Shown piece by piece: positions 26,141-34,632 of a stretch of 64,000 nucleotides of DNA (positions are counted from its first letter, which is position 1; each line of letters begins with the position of its first letter). Source of the stretch: Bacillota bacterium (GTDB taxonomy: Bacteria > Bacillota > Clostridia > Christensenellales > CAG-138). The stretch is from contig JAEXEN010000038.1 in the NCBI GenBank assembly GCA_023400985.1, positions 1 through 64,000 of the forward strand, in the 5' to 3' direction. The translations under genes and the position numbers were made by a program. The notes below the pieces were generated by a model. The model searched no databases. It was not told the origin of the DNA and saw only the letters and a list, made by a program, of their open reading frames with translations.

Positions 26141-27112
26141 TTATTTTGCCTTTATAGGTATCAGCAAATCAAGCTGAACGAACTTCGCCGCTGTTTCGTC
26201 GCCGGCAAAATAGGAATATGCGTTGAGGTGTTCTTCCAGACTGCCCTGCATTCCAAGCGGTTCCCGCATATCATACTCGTATTCATGATTGTTTTTGATC
26301 CATTGCGAAAGCAGCTGCCATTCATGAAAATCCCCCATTTTGATGCAGTGAGCCGCATATAAGCCGCCCGCAAAGCGCTTCTTCAGCAGCGGAAGCGGCA
26401 CATCCAAATCATCGGGGATCGTCACCCAGAATTCGTATCCGTATGTTTCATTGCCGATCGGCGACGGATTGTTAAATCCAAACATTCTCAAATCGGGCTT
26501 AGCTTTGTAAAGCTCAATGCTTCTGATAAACTCATCCAGCGGTTTCTGTGCGTTATCTTCGGGATTTTCACCGAAATAGCGGCTTGCCGCAACGGTGCAA
26601 GGGGGCAGGTGGATAATACGCACATTTTTCAAAATAGATAAAGTATCATTGGCTTTGTTTAAGTCGTCCATAGAGCATTCCTCCTTAAAATTGATCTTGG
26701 AAAGGCTAAGCGTTTGAACAACGCTCATGATTTCAGTATCATCAAGCATATCAAGCTTGACATGCGTATACGCCGCCGAATTTAACCGCAAAACAAACAT
26801 GCGCAGGATGTCCCGTATTGTCTGTAATGCGGTTATTTCATGGTCGAGTTCGCTCAAGCTCTCTTGAAACACTTCAACCGCCTTCATCTGCTCGATATCG
26901 TTATAAATCAGGGCAATCTTTTTTAACGGGATACGCAGCTTTCGCAGTGTGATGATCTGCTGCAGCCGCCTTATAGCAGGCTCATCATACGCGCGGTATG
27001 CATAATCTTCCTTACGGATGCTCGGTAACAACCCGATTTCATCATAATATCTGAGCATTCTTGTTGAAACGTTGAAGGCCTTAGTAACCTCGCTGATCGT
27101 CATAAGCTTCAT
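26141..27112 (-). CDS. MerR-family transcriptional regulator with effector domain
   Basis: The 323-residue protein has an N-terminal MerR winged helix (MTISEVTKAFNVSTRMLRYY, then EIGLLPSIRKEDYAYRAYDE), a coiled-coil dimerisation helix at about 75-125 and a C-terminal domain of about 150 residues with the beta pattern of GyrI-like/SOUL effector-binding domains (YGYEFWVTIPDD, GGLYAAH). It resembles BmrR-type multidrug-sensing regulators. GGAGG lies eight bases before the ATG. Its target is unknown; the cupin gene downstream is a candidate. Confidence 0.85.
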   Translation of the reverse strand: MKLMTISEVTKAFNVSTRMLRYYDEIGLLPSIRKEDYAYRAYDEPAIRRLQQIITLRKLRIPLKKIALIYNDIEQMKAVEVFQESLSELDHEITALQTIRDILRMFVLRLNSAAYTHVKLDMLDDTEIMSVVQTLSLSKINFKEECSMDDLNKANDTLSILKNVRIIHLPPCTVAASRYFGENPEDNAQKPLDEFIRSIELYKAKPDLRMFGFNNPSPIGNETYGYEFWVTIPDDLDVPLPLLKKRFAGGLYAAHCIKMGDFHEWQLLSQWIKNNHEYEYDMREPLGMQGSLEEHLNAYSYFAGDETAAKFVQLDLLIPIKAK

Positions 27113-27205
27113 CCGCTTACCTCCTTTCTCAAGAGCATTGTAACGGACGACACGACGTCAAAGTAAAGGTGTTTTGATAAATATTTTAGAAGCTCTTCCT
27201 TTTTA

Positions 27206-27281
27206 TAAAGCATAACAAATCAAAAAGCGTGCCGCAAGCTTCCACGTTATGGCGCGCGCTTTGGCATCCGGTATTGCAAAG
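27206..27281 (-). repeat. Terminator-like repeat, copy B
   Basis: This second copy of the element at 26044, upstream of the MerR gene, again reads as hairpin plus TTTTTGATTTG on the minus strand. The 18 bases AAAGCATAACAAATCAAA are identical in both. The rest of the gap up to the lon promoter (27282-27826) is occupied by repeat copy 2 and hairpins, without genes. Confidence 0.6.
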
Positions 27282-27486
27282 GCCAATATAAATATATAGG
27301 GGCAAGTTGGGCGCCAAGCCGTGATCGGAAAGGGCAAGCCCTTGCCCCACAGGTGTAACACCACATCGCGTGCGTGCACGACTTTGTGGAACGGCTAAAG
27401 CCGTTCCGGGGTCCCGGGAGCCGAAGCCCCGAACCCCCGGGGGTTATTAAGGGGCCACAGACCCTTACTTTCTTCCGGCCCCGGCG

Positions 27487-27676
27487 ACATGCGCGCGTCC
27501 GGCTTTGCCGGAGCCCTTTGGGCCAAGGCCTGCGGCCTTGCATGCCGAAACGGATGAAAGGCGTAGCCTTTCGTTCCTTATACATCCGCCGCCCGCAACC
27601 TTAATACGTCGCCGAAGGCGACATCAGTAGTGCCCGAAGGGTGGGAGGGCCGCAGGCTCGACAGGCGGATGTGCAA
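27487..27676 (+). repeat. Dispersed intergenic repeat, copy 2 (inverted to copy 1)
   Basis: Read on this strand it matches the reverse complement of copy 1 nearly base for base over about 190 bases, including GCGCGCGTCCGGCTTTGCCG and CCTTAATACGTCGCCGAAGG. The main differences are a small change near 27545-27580 and another near 27650. It abuts three strong hairpins downstream and an 8-bp inverted repeat (GGAACGGC / GCCGTTCC) at 27388 upstream. Confidence 0.85.
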
Positions 27677-27694
27677 ACCCCGCCGCAGGCGGTC

Positions 27695-27791
27695 CCTCTC
27701 ACAAGTGACGCAGTCACTTGTGAGACTGGGCGCAAGCCCAGAATCCGCCGCAGCGACCCTCGCGCATGTGCCGGCGCGGCACATGCGCGAC
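27695..27791. repeat. Three successive perfect hairpins
   Basis: First, a 12-bp stem CTCACAAGTGAC with loop GCA. Second, CTGGGC with a GCAA tetraloop and GCCCAG. Third, a 13-bp stem starting CGCGCATGTGCCG with loop GCG. They stand between repeat copy 2 and the lon promoter and look like a structured end of the repeat element. Confidence 0.75.
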
Positions 27792-27826
27792 TGACTTTTA
27801 ATACCTTTCATGGCAGGTACATATTG

Positions 27827-27855
27827 TTGTCAACTTTCCATGGTACAAGTATAAT
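27827..27855 (+). promoter_or_regulatory. Sigma-A promoter of lon
   Basis: TTGTCA, exactly 17 bases, TATAAT. The predicted start near 27862 leaves a 25-base leader, which excludes the longer open frame upstream as coding. I see no clear CtsR box around it. Confidence 0.75.
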
Positions 27856-27886
27856 CACAATAGAACCTACGGAAATGGGGATTAAT

Positions 27887-30259
27887 ATGAATCACACAGT
27901 ACCTGTTGTTCCGCTCAGAGGCCTTGTTGTACTGCCGGGTGAGTTGCTGCATTTCGACGCCGGACGCGAAAAGAGCGTCAGCGCTCTGCAGGCCGCCATC
28001 CAGCTGCAGGACGGCTTGATCTTTTTGAGCTCCCAGCTCGACGCGCGCAAAAACGACGTGGGTGTCGACGATATATTCAAGATCGGGACCCTATGTAAAA
28101 TTCGCCAGGTGCTTTGCCTCCCGGGGGATTCCGTTCGCGTGCTTGTGGAAGGCATAAACCGCGCAAAGCTCGACGAGCTTCTTTCGTCGGAGCCCTATTT
28201 TGCCGCCCACGTGGAGGAATTGGAAGATTCCGCTTACGACGAAAGCACCGCCGAGGCGCTGCGCAGAAGGCTCAAAAAGACCTTCCGGGAATACGCGCAG
28301 TTTTCCATGAAATACACCGCGGATATCATCGAGACCATCGAGGCGAAAGCGGCCCCCGGCGAATATGCCGACGCTATCGCCAACAGCGTTTTGAGTAAGA
28401 CCGAAGACCGTCAGAAGGTGCTCGAGGAATTGAACCCCGTGGAGCGCCTCAGGATCGTTTTGAAATTCGTGAGCGGCGAGATCGAAATACAGAAGATCGA
28501 CCGCCGCATATCGCAGGAGGTCAAAAAGCAGGTCGATAAAAACCAGCGCGACTTTTATCTGCGCGAGCAGATGAAGGCCATCCGCAAGGAACTGAGCGAT
28601 AACGATGAGAGCGAGACCGATGAATATCGTGCCCGTTTGCAGAAAAAGGAATTTCCGCCGGCCGTACGCGCGCGCATCGAAAAGGAGATCGACCGCCTCG
28701 CCGAAATGCCGAGCGGCTCTCATGAAGCGCCCTCCGAGCGCAACTATATCGAGTGCCTGTTGGACCTTCCGTGGACGGAGCGCACCGAGGATGACCTCAA
28801 CATAGAAAATGCGCGCCGCATTTTGGATGAAAACCACTTCGGCATGGAAAAGGTGAAGGATCGCATCATCGAGCACATTGCCGTTTCGCGCCTCACGGGT
28901 GAGCTCAACGGGCAGATTATCTGCTTTGCGGGCCCTCCGGGCGTCGGTAAAACCTCCATATGCGAATCCATTGCCGCGGCGCTCGGGCGCAAATTCGTGC
29001 GCATGAGCCTCGGCGGCATACGCGACGAGGCGGAGCTTCGCGGCCATAGGCGCACCTACATAGGGGCCATGCCAGGCAGGGTTATCTCGGCCATGCGGCA
29101 GGCGGGCACCGTGAACCCCGTGATCCTTTTCGACGAGATCGACAAGCTCACGAGCGACTACCACGGCGACCCCGCGAGCGCCATGCTCGAGGTGCTCGAC
29201 AGCGCGCAAAACTTCGCGTTCCGCGACCATTTCCTCGAAATTCCTTATAACCTGTCCAAGGTGATGTTCATCACCACCGCGAACAGCAAGGAAAATATAC
29301 CCCGTCCGCTGCTCGACAGGATGGAGGTCATCGATGTTCCGAGCTATCTCGAGACCGAAAAAATCGAGATCGCCAAGCGTCACCTCATCCCCAAGCAGAT
29401 GAACAAGCACGGGCTCAAAAAGTCCATGCTCACCGTGCCCGAAAACGTCGTTTCCGAAATGATACGCGGCTATACGGCGGAGGCGGGCGTGCGCGAGCTT
29501 GAGCGCGTGGCGGCGTCCATCTGCCGCAAGGCGGCGTGCGAAATAGGTTCGGGCAAGGACCGCGTCCGCATGAGCAAGCTTAAGCTTTACGAGTATCTCG
29601 GCCAGCCCAAATATACGCAGAATTTTGCGGAGCGCGAGGACGCCATAGGCATGGCAAACGGCCTTGCATGGACGAGTGTCGGTGGCACCACATTAGAGGT
29701 GGAGGCGCAGGTTTTAAAGGGAAGCGGCCAGGTGCAGATTACCGGCAAGCTCGGCGAGGTGATGCAGGAAAGCGCGCGCGCCGCGCTCACCTTCATCCGC
29801 GCCCATGCGGATACCTTAGGCATCGAGCAGGATTTCCTTTCCCGTAACGACATCCACGTGCATGTGCCCGAGGGCGCAGTGCCCAAGGATGGCCCGTCGG
29901 CGGGCGTCACCATGATGACCGCCATGACGAGCGCACTGACCGGCATCCCCGTGAAGGCGGGGGTGGGCATGACGGGCGAGATCACGCTGCGCGGCAGGGT
30001 GCTGCCGATAGGCGGCCTTCGTGAAAAGCTGCTCGCCGCCGTGCGCGCGGGTATGCACACCGTGATCGTGCCGCTTGAAAACCGCAGGGATATGGAGGAA
30101 GCGCCTGAGGAGGTCAAGGAAAAACTCCGCATCGTATACGCCTCCGAGGCGTTCACCGTGCTCAAGACCGCGCTTGCGCACATGCCCGCGAACAATGCCG
30201 CAAGGAAGCATCTGCATGTGACGGAAGTCAAGCCGGAAGGCGCGCACGCCATACAATAA
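27887..30259 (+). CDS. lon: ATP-dependent Lon protease (LonA)
   Basis: The 790-residue homo-hexameric AAA+ protease degrades damaged and regulatory proteins. An N-terminal substrate domain (about 1-200), a coiled coil, Walker A GPPGVGKT (about residue 348), Walker B PVILFDEIDKL, then the Lon protease domain with catalytic Ser671 in DGPSAGVTMMTAM and Lys near 714 in REKLLAAVRAG are all present. The start was placed by the promoter at 27827; an ATG 12 bases upstream is a close alternative. It lies between the lonB-side insertion and a strong terminator. Confidence 0.95.
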   Translation: MNHTVPVVPLRGLVVLPGELLHFDAGREKSVSALQAAIQLQDGLIFLSSQLDARKNDVGVDDIFKIGTLCKIRQVLCLPGDSVRVLVEGINRAKLDELLSSEPYFAAHVEELEDSAYDESTAEALRRRLKKTFREYAQFSMKYTADIIETIEAKAAPGEYADAIANSVLSKTEDRQKVLEELNPVERLRIVLKFVSGEIEIQKIDRRISQEVKKQVDKNQRDFYLREQMKAIRKELSDNDESETDEYRARLQKKEFPPAVRARIEKEIDRLAEMPSGSHEAPSERNYIECLLDLPWTERTEDDLNIENARRILDENHFGMEKVKDRIIEHIAVSRLTGELNGQIICFAGPPGVGKTSICESIAAALGRKFVRMSLGGIRDEAELRGHRRTYIGAMPGRVISAMRQAGTVNPVILFDEIDKLTSDYHGDPASAMLEVLDSAQNFAFRDHFLEIPYNLSKVMFITTANSKENIPRPLLDRMEVIDVPSYLETEKIEIAKRHLIPKQMNKHGLKKSMLTVPENVVSEMIRGYTAEAGVRELERVAASICRKAACEIGSGKDRVRMSKLKLYEYLGQPKYTQNFAEREDAIGMANGLAWTSVGGTTLEVEAQVLKGSGQVQITGKLGEVMQESARAALTFIRAHADTLGIEQDFLSRNDIHVHVPEGAVPKDGPSAGVTMMTAMTSALTGIPVKAGVGMTGEITLRGRVLPIGGLREKLLAAVRAGMHTVIVPLENRRDMEEAPEEVKEKLRIVYASEAFTVLKTALAHMPANNAARKHLHVTEVKPEGAHAIQ

Positions 30260-30270
30260 GCGATAGGATT

Positions 30271-30312
30271 TTATAAAAGGCGGAAGCCCTTCAAAGCTTC
30301 CGCCTTTATAAA
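30271..30312. terminator. Bidirectional terminator between lon and nudix gene
   Basis: TTATAAAGGCGGAAGC-type arms pair almost perfectly over an 8-base loop, with T-runs on both strands. It serves the convergent lon and NUDIX genes. Confidence 0.85.
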
Positions 30313-30332
30313 ACCGCAACTTTCCGCTGGGT

Positions 30333-30827
30333 TTATGTTATGCGCCGCGAACCGAGGAACAGCGGCACTTTGGCATTCAAAATTTCGTCAAGCTTGGTTT
30401 TGAGCACCTCCGGGTAAATGGGAAGCTTTTTCACCTCTTCCAAAGGGACCCATTCGGAGCACAGCATATCGAGATCGGGTTCCGTAACGGCTTTTCGCGG
30501 CACGTCCTCCAAGCGGCATACAAACAGAAAATACACCTTATGTGCGTACTGCTCGTAGCATGCGCGAAGGTTTTCGCTCAAAAATATTTCCTCGCAGATT
30601 GCGCCGAGACGCTCCGCCGAAACGGTATAACCGGCCTCCTCCAGGCATTCCCGCTTTACGGCCTCCTCCAGCGTTTCGTACTGGTTTTGACCGCCGCCGG
30701 GCAGGTCGTAGTAGATCGCGCCGTTTTCAAGCCCATAGCACATATCGCCCAAGGTATTAAGGTTCTTATTGACAAGCAGCTTTCCGTCGTGCAGAATAAG
30801 CGCCTTCGCCGCATTCCGTATTCCCAA
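30333..30827 (-). CDS. NUDIX hydrolase
   Basis: The 164-residue protein has the NUDIX box G-x5-E-x7-REUXEE-GY form, seen as GGGQNQYETLEEAVKRE followed by CLEEAGY. Such enzymes hydrolyse nucleoside diphosphates linked to another moiety; the exact substrate is not predictable. Start: AAGGAGG lies six bases before a TTG at 30827 and inside any longer reading, so this TTG is chosen although an upstream TTG is open. Confidence 0.8.
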   Translation of the reverse strand: MGIRNAAKALILHDGKLLVNKNLNTLGDMCYGLENGAIYYDLPGGGQNQYETLEEAVKRECLEEAGYTVSAERLGAICEEIFLSENLRACYEQYAHKVYFLFVCRLEDVPRKAVTEPDLDMLCSEWVPLEEVKKLPIYPEVLKTKLDEILNAKVPLFLGSRRIT

Positions 30828-30856
30828 GGAAATGCCTCCTTTCTTCGACAATTTTA

Positions 30857-32164
30857 TCAGTGGCTGAGCGCATAGTTTAAAACCACATCGTTTTTGGCGA
30901 TATAATCGTCGATGGAGGGCTCGAGCTCCACATCCGGCAAAAAGGTGTGATCGCCCGCGTTTTTATAGGCGAAATCTTCGCTGAACGCGAAATACTTCGT
31001 GCTGTACGAAAAAATGATGCGGCTGTTCGGCAGATAACCGACTTTTACTTCGCCGTAGGCGTCCGGCGAACCTCCCGAACATTCGCCCACGGAAACGGCG
31101 CCGGGCGCCGCTTCTATGGTGCGGTAGATCGCAAAAATGCCCGATGAAAACGTATTGCGCGAAACGAGGATAAAAACCTTTATGTCCGCATGTTGTTTCA
31201 AATAGCTTTTGAGTTCGCTGGTGAAAGGATTGAGCACCTCGGAATTGCCGCCGGAATTGCAGCGCAGGTCCAAAACGATGCGCTCCACGTCGTTTGCCGC
31301 GGCGGCCTCGAACAGCTCGCGGTTAAAATCCCGAAAGCGGTGCTCGGCCCAGTCCGTGCATTCATTATAGGCAAAATACAGCGCCTTGCTTTCAGGCAGG
31401 TACTCGTAACTGTACAACTCGTCGTATACGCCGGTGAACACGTCGCTCGTAAGCTTTACACAAGGATCCGCGCTTTCCTCATAGGCCAATGCACGAAGCG
31501 TCGTATCAGCCGTTATGCCGTCCTTTTCGGTGGTGAAAACGGCCTGCGCTTCCTCTTTGACGACATCCGCTCCATATAGGTAAATAGGCGCGCGCAAGTA
31601 CCCAGCCAAACAACTGCTGAGCCAGGATTCGTTTTCGTGCGGCGCCAGCGCGCTTAAACGCTTGAGCACTTCGTCAACAGGCGTGCCGTCGATGGCTGTG
31701 ACGCGCGCATAAAGCAGGCTTTCAAGGCTTTTATCGGCGTTTACAATGTATACGCCGCCCTGAAACAGATAGAATTCCAGCGGATAATGGAACCCGTCGT
31801 AAAAGTTCAGGCCGGTATGTGCGTCGCCTACCGCCGCCACGATTTTTTGAAGCTCAATAAACACATGCACGTTATCGAGCGTATCCACGCGCGCGATAAG
31901 GTCGTTCATGCGCGCTTCAAATTCCTCGCGGCTTAAAATGCCGAAAGGATTCTTGTGCTTTTTTGGAAACTCGTTCAAATAATAAGTAAGATCTTCGCGC
32001 AAAAGCTCGTTGCGGGTCGCGTCGGACGGGCCGGATTGCAAAATACGGTCGCGGTTTTCCTGCTGCTCTGAAGTGAGCGGCGCTTCGGTCTTGCTCGATG
32101 CGCACCCGGCGGCAAAAGACAGGCATAGAAGGATACAGCATGCCCATGCAAAAAAACGCTTCAT
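30857..32164 (-). CDS. S41-family peptidase-like lipoprotein
   Basis: The 435-residue protein has a lipoprotein signal peptide (lipobox SFAAGC, Cys at 21). The C-terminal half resembles tail-specific/S41 peptidases: VLDLRCNSGGNSEVL, then FILVSRNTFSSGIFAIY, with the probable nucleophile Ser in FSSG, and VGECSGGSPDAYGE. No PDZ domain is obvious. It is presumably anchored on the outer face of the membrane. GGAGAG lies before the ATG. The next gene on this strand is the NUDIX gene, whose start is 30 bases beyond its stop, so the two may be co-transcribed. Confidence 0.75.
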   Translation of the reverse strand: MKRFFAWACCILLCLSFAAGCASSKTEAPLTSEQQENRDRILQSGPSDATRNELLREDLTYYLNEFPKKHKNPFGILSREEFEARMNDLIARVDTLDNVHVFIELQKIVAAVGDAHTGLNFYDGFHYPLEFYLFQGGVYIVNADKSLESLLYARVTAIDGTPVDEVLKRLSALAPHENESWLSSCLAGYLRAPIYLYGADVVKEEAQAVFTTEKDGITADTTLRALAYEESADPCVKLTSDVFTGVYDELYSYEYLPESKALYFAYNECTDWAEHRFRDFNRELFEAAAANDVERIVLDLRCNSGGNSEVLNPFTSELKSYLKQHADIKVFILVSRNTFSSGIFAIYRTIEAAPGAVSVGECSGGSPDAYGEVKVGYLPNSRIIFSYSTKYFAFSEDFAYKNAGDHTFLPDVELEPSIDDYIAKNDVVLNYALSH

Positions 32165-32315
32165 GTGTTCTCTCCTAAAAAGAAACGGAAAAATTTAAAT
32201 TCGCATCTCCCCGGACGCGTCCACTTCAGTATGCGGATTTTTTAACGTTTTGTAAAGCCGTTTCCTGCGAGGGCATAGATCAAAAAAATTCCCGCAGAAT
32301 ATTGTATGTTTTGGG

Positions 32316-32344
32316 TTGCCAAGTTATAAAATCGCTGGTACAAT
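32316..32344 (+). promoter_or_regulatory. Sigma-A promoter of engB
   Basis: TTGCCA, 17 bases, TACAAT. Transcription is predicted to begin near 32351, about 75 bases before the gene. Confidence 0.6.
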
Positions 32345-32424
32345 GCAAGGACGTAAGGGGAAATGTATCTATTTGACCTTCATCCGCGCAAATCGCGCAA
32401 AAAAAGCCGGAGCGCATATTTTAT

Positions 32425-33060
32425 ATGGAAGAATTCGCCATCAAAAAAGCGGAATTTGTTACGAGCGTAGGCCTTGGCGGCGTGTATCCCCCCAAAGACG
32501 GTGTGGAAATCGCCATCGTGGGGAAATCCAATGTCGGCAAATCGAGCCTTATCAACTCGCTGAGCAATAATTTCAAGCTTGCACGTATCTCCTCAAGTCC
32601 GGGGAAAACGCGCCTCATAAACTTTTTCAGGCTCAACGGGGCATTCTATCTTGTGGACCTGCCGGGCTACGGATTTGCGAAGGCGCCGAAAACGGAAAAG
32701 GAAAAATGGGGCCGGCTCATGGAAGATTATCTCAGTGCGGGGCGGCTCACGCATATTTTCATGCTGCTCGATATCCGCCACGCGCCTACAAACGACGATA
32801 AACAGATGTTTCAATGGATCCTTTACTACGGCGTCCCGTTCACGCTCGTAGCCACCAAGTCCGATAAGCTCGCCAAGTCCAAACGGGCGCAGGCGGCCAA
32901 TGCGGCGGCCAAGCTTTTGGGTGCGCCACCCGCGGCGCTCGCCTATTCCTCCGAAACGGCGGAGGGCAGGGAGGCGCTCATAAAGCGCATCGGGTCGGTG
33001 ATCGGCGACGCCGAGATACTAAAATTAGGGGAAACCAATCCTTGTGATCCGGTTCCCTAA
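32425..33060 (+). CDS. engB: Ribosome-assembly GTPase EngB (YsxC/YihA)
   Basis: The 211-residue GTPase is needed for assembly of the 50S subunit. G1 is GKSNVGKSS (about residue 34), G2 is around the T of GKTRLINFF, G3 is DLPGYGFA, G4 is TKSD and G5 is AYSSETAEG. In many Firmicutes ysxC directly follows lonA, as here after two minus-strand genes. The ribosome-binding site is weak. Confidence 0.95.
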   Translation: MEEFAIKKAEFVTSVGLGGVYPPKDGVEIAIVGKSNVGKSSLINSLSNNFKLARISSSPGKTRLINFFRLNGAFYLVDLPGYGFAKAPKTEKEKWGRLMEDYLSAGRLTHIFMLLDIRHAPTNDDKQMFQWILYYGVPFTLVATKSDKLAKSKRAQAANAAAKLLGAPPAALAYSSETAEGREALIKRIGSVIGDAEILKLGETNPCDPVP

Positions 33061-33078
33061 AACGGGCTAAATACGCTA

Positions 33079-33107
33079 TTGACATAGCGGATACGCTTTC
33101 GCATAAT
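33079..33107 (+). promoter_or_regulatory. Sigma-A promoter of zinc-ribbon gene
   Basis: A consensus TTGACA, exactly 17 bases, and CATAAT. The leader holds a small GGGC/GCCC hairpin around 33128. Confidence 0.7.
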
Positions 33108-33172
33108 AGTGAAGTAAATCTTGAGGTAAGGGCTGGGGCCCTTGTACTTAAGCTCTAGTTGGAGGAATGGAT

Positions 33173-33646
33173 ATGGGTCTGAGAAAGTGCCCAAGATGTG
33201 AGTTGAATTACATTCGGGACGACGAAAAATACTGCAACGTGTGCAAGCGTTACATGAAGGGTGAGCACGATGCGGAGGACGGCGTTTCGATTTGCGTGGA
33301 ATGCGGCGAAAACCCCGCCGTGAAGGGGTCGGAGCTGTGTGCAATATGCCTGAGGGAGGCCCGCAGGCAGGAGAAGCTTGAAAAGGTGAAGAACGGTCTG
33401 GCGGGCGTCGACGCGCTCGATATCGATGAAGTCGCCATGGCCGATATCGAGGTGCCTCTCCCGGGCGACAGCGAGGATATCCCGGAAAGCGAGCTCGAGG
33501 TGATCGACAAGGAGCTCGGCGACGACGATGACGAAGCCGATCTCGATGAAGAGGAAGAAAACGGCGAAGCCCCTTTGAATGCCCTTGAAGAGGGTGATGA
33601 CGGGAACGATGGGGACGACGACAATTTCGACGAGGACGGGGAATAG
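33173..33646 (+). CDS. Zinc-ribbon protein with acidic tail, conserved unknown
   Basis: The 157-residue protein has two CxxC pairs forming a first ribbon (CPRCELNYIRDDEKYCNVC), a second pair set (CVECGENPAVKGSELCAICL), a basic helix (REARRQEKLEKVK), then a strongly acidic Asp/Glu tail of about 70 residues. A nucleic-acid or protein interaction role is likely but unproven. GGAGGA sits seven bases before the ATG at 33173 and touches an earlier ATG, so the later one is chosen. The phosphoesterase gene follows within five bases. Confidence 0.7.
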   Translation: MGLRKCPRCELNYIRDDEKYCNVCKRYMKGEHDAEDGVSICVECGENPAVKGSELCAICLREARRQEKLEKVKNGLAGVDALDIDEVAMADIEVPLPGDSEDIPESELEVIDKELGDDDDEADLDEEEENGEAPLNALEEGDDGNDGDDDNFDEDGE

Positions 33647-33650
33647 TTCC

Positions 33651-34343
33651 TTGAGAATTTTTGCGATCGGCGATCTGCATCTGCCCGGCAACTCGGAAAA
33701 GCCCATGGATGTGTTCGGCGAAAAATGGGACAGGCATTTCGAACGCGTTGCCGACGCTTGGCAGACTTCGGTCGGCGAGGCGGATATCGTACTGATCCCG
33801 GGAGATATCAGCTGGGCGTTAAGGCTTAGCGACGCACAGGACGACTTAAACGCCATCGGGCGGCTCAACGGCCAAAAGGTGTTGCTGCGCGGTAACCACG
33901 ATTACTGGTGGAATTCGCTTTCTAAGGTACGTTCCATACTCCCGAGCGACATGTACGCCGTGCAAAACGATCATGTCCGCATCGGTGGCGTCGCGTTCGC
34001 CGGTTCGCGCGGATGGACGGTGCCGGGCAGCATAGGTTTTCATTTGGCAGAGGATGAGAAGCTCTACGAGCGCGAGCTTACCCGCCTCGAGCTCTCGCTT
34101 TCGAGCGTGGAAAAGGGAATGCCGCTTATCGGGATGCTGCATTACCCGCCGTTTAGCGAGCGGCGCACGCCGTCGGGCTTCTGCGAGCTGTTCGAGCGGT
34201 TTTCCGCCCGCGAGGTGGTGTACGGTCACTTGCACGGTAAAGCGTGCAAAAACGCGTTCGAGGGCGTCCATAACGGCATCCGCTACACGCTTTGCTCCGC
34301 CGATCATATCGATTTTGCACCCAAGCTTATCGCGCAAACATAA
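33651..34343 (+). CDS. Metallophosphoesterase
   Basis: The 230-residue calcineurin-like phosphoesterase has all metal-binding motifs: GDLHL, GDISW, GNHDYWW, GMLHYPP and YGHLHG. It belongs to the Icc-like COG1768 group; the substrate is unknown. The TTG at 33651 gives the family N-terminus (LRIFAIGDLHLPG) directly after the upstream stop, with GGACGGGG ahead. A longer frame starting at 33579 would overlap the acidic protein and has no family similarity. Confidence 0.85.
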   Translation: MRIFAIGDLHLPGNSEKPMDVFGEKWDRHFERVADAWQTSVGEADIVLIPGDISWALRLSDAQDDLNAIGRLNGQKVLLRGNHDYWWNSLSKVRSILPSDMYAVQNDHVRIGGVAFAGSRGWTVPGSIGFHLAEDEKLYERELTRLELSLSSVEKGMPLIGMLHYPPFSERRTPSGFCELFERFSAREVVYGHLHGKACKNAFEGVHNGIRYTLCSADHIDFAPKLIAQT

Positions 34344-34367
34344 CGTAAAAAACCGAATAGAATAGTC

Positions 34368-34405
34368 ATGGCTGTATCGCAAAAGAAGGCGATACAGCCA
34401 TTTTG
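34368..34405 (+). terminator. Rho-independent terminator
   Basis: A perfect 13-bp stem, ATGGCTGTATCGC, with an 8-base loop and TTTT after it. Confidence 0.9.
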
Positions 34406-34430
34406 TGCTGCCGAAAAAACCATGGGATTG

Positions 34431-34625
34431 TCAAGGGGCGTACCCCCTTGACTTTAAGTCCGGCTTCGGCGGCATGTACGCGTCCGGCGAATCCGGAGCC
34501 CTTTGGGCCAAGGCCTGCGGCCTTGCGTGCCGAAACGGATGAAAACCGGAGATTTTCGTTTTCCGCCCGCAACCTTAATTGTCGCCGCAAGGCGACATCA
34601 GTAGTACCCATAGGGTAGGAGCGCG
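34431..34625 (+). repeat. Dispersed intergenic repeat, copy 3
   Basis: The core at 34474-34625 follows the same order of landmarks as copies 1 and 2 (GCGTCCGGC, GGAGCCCTTTGGGCCAAGGC, CCCGCAACCTTAAT, GGCGACATCAGTAGT) with scattered changes. It is preceded by a perfect 8-5-8 hairpin, TCAAGGGG / CCCCTTGA. It has the same orientation as copy 2 and stops eight bases short of the endonuclease-like gene. Confidence 0.8.
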
Positions 34626-34632
34626 CAGCAGC

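Noticed and set aside
27247..27811. Minus-strand frames in the region of repeat copy 2
   Set aside because: They are translations of a palindromic repeat. Similar frames appear at the other copies, differ in sequence and break easily.
27641..27886. N-terminal extension of Lon
   Set aside because: It runs through repeat DNA, three hairpins and the consensus promoter at 27827-27855. Lon proteins begin with the VPVVPLRG segment found after 27887.
28091..29410. Long open frame of 439 codons on the minus strand under lon
   Set aside because: It is antisense to a certain gene with full catalytic motifs, has no ribosome site or family signature, and is His/Asp/Arg-rich as expected from codon bias read backwards.
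34366..34618. Frames in both directions across repeat copy 3
   Set aside because: They run through a terminator and the repeat and have no start signals.
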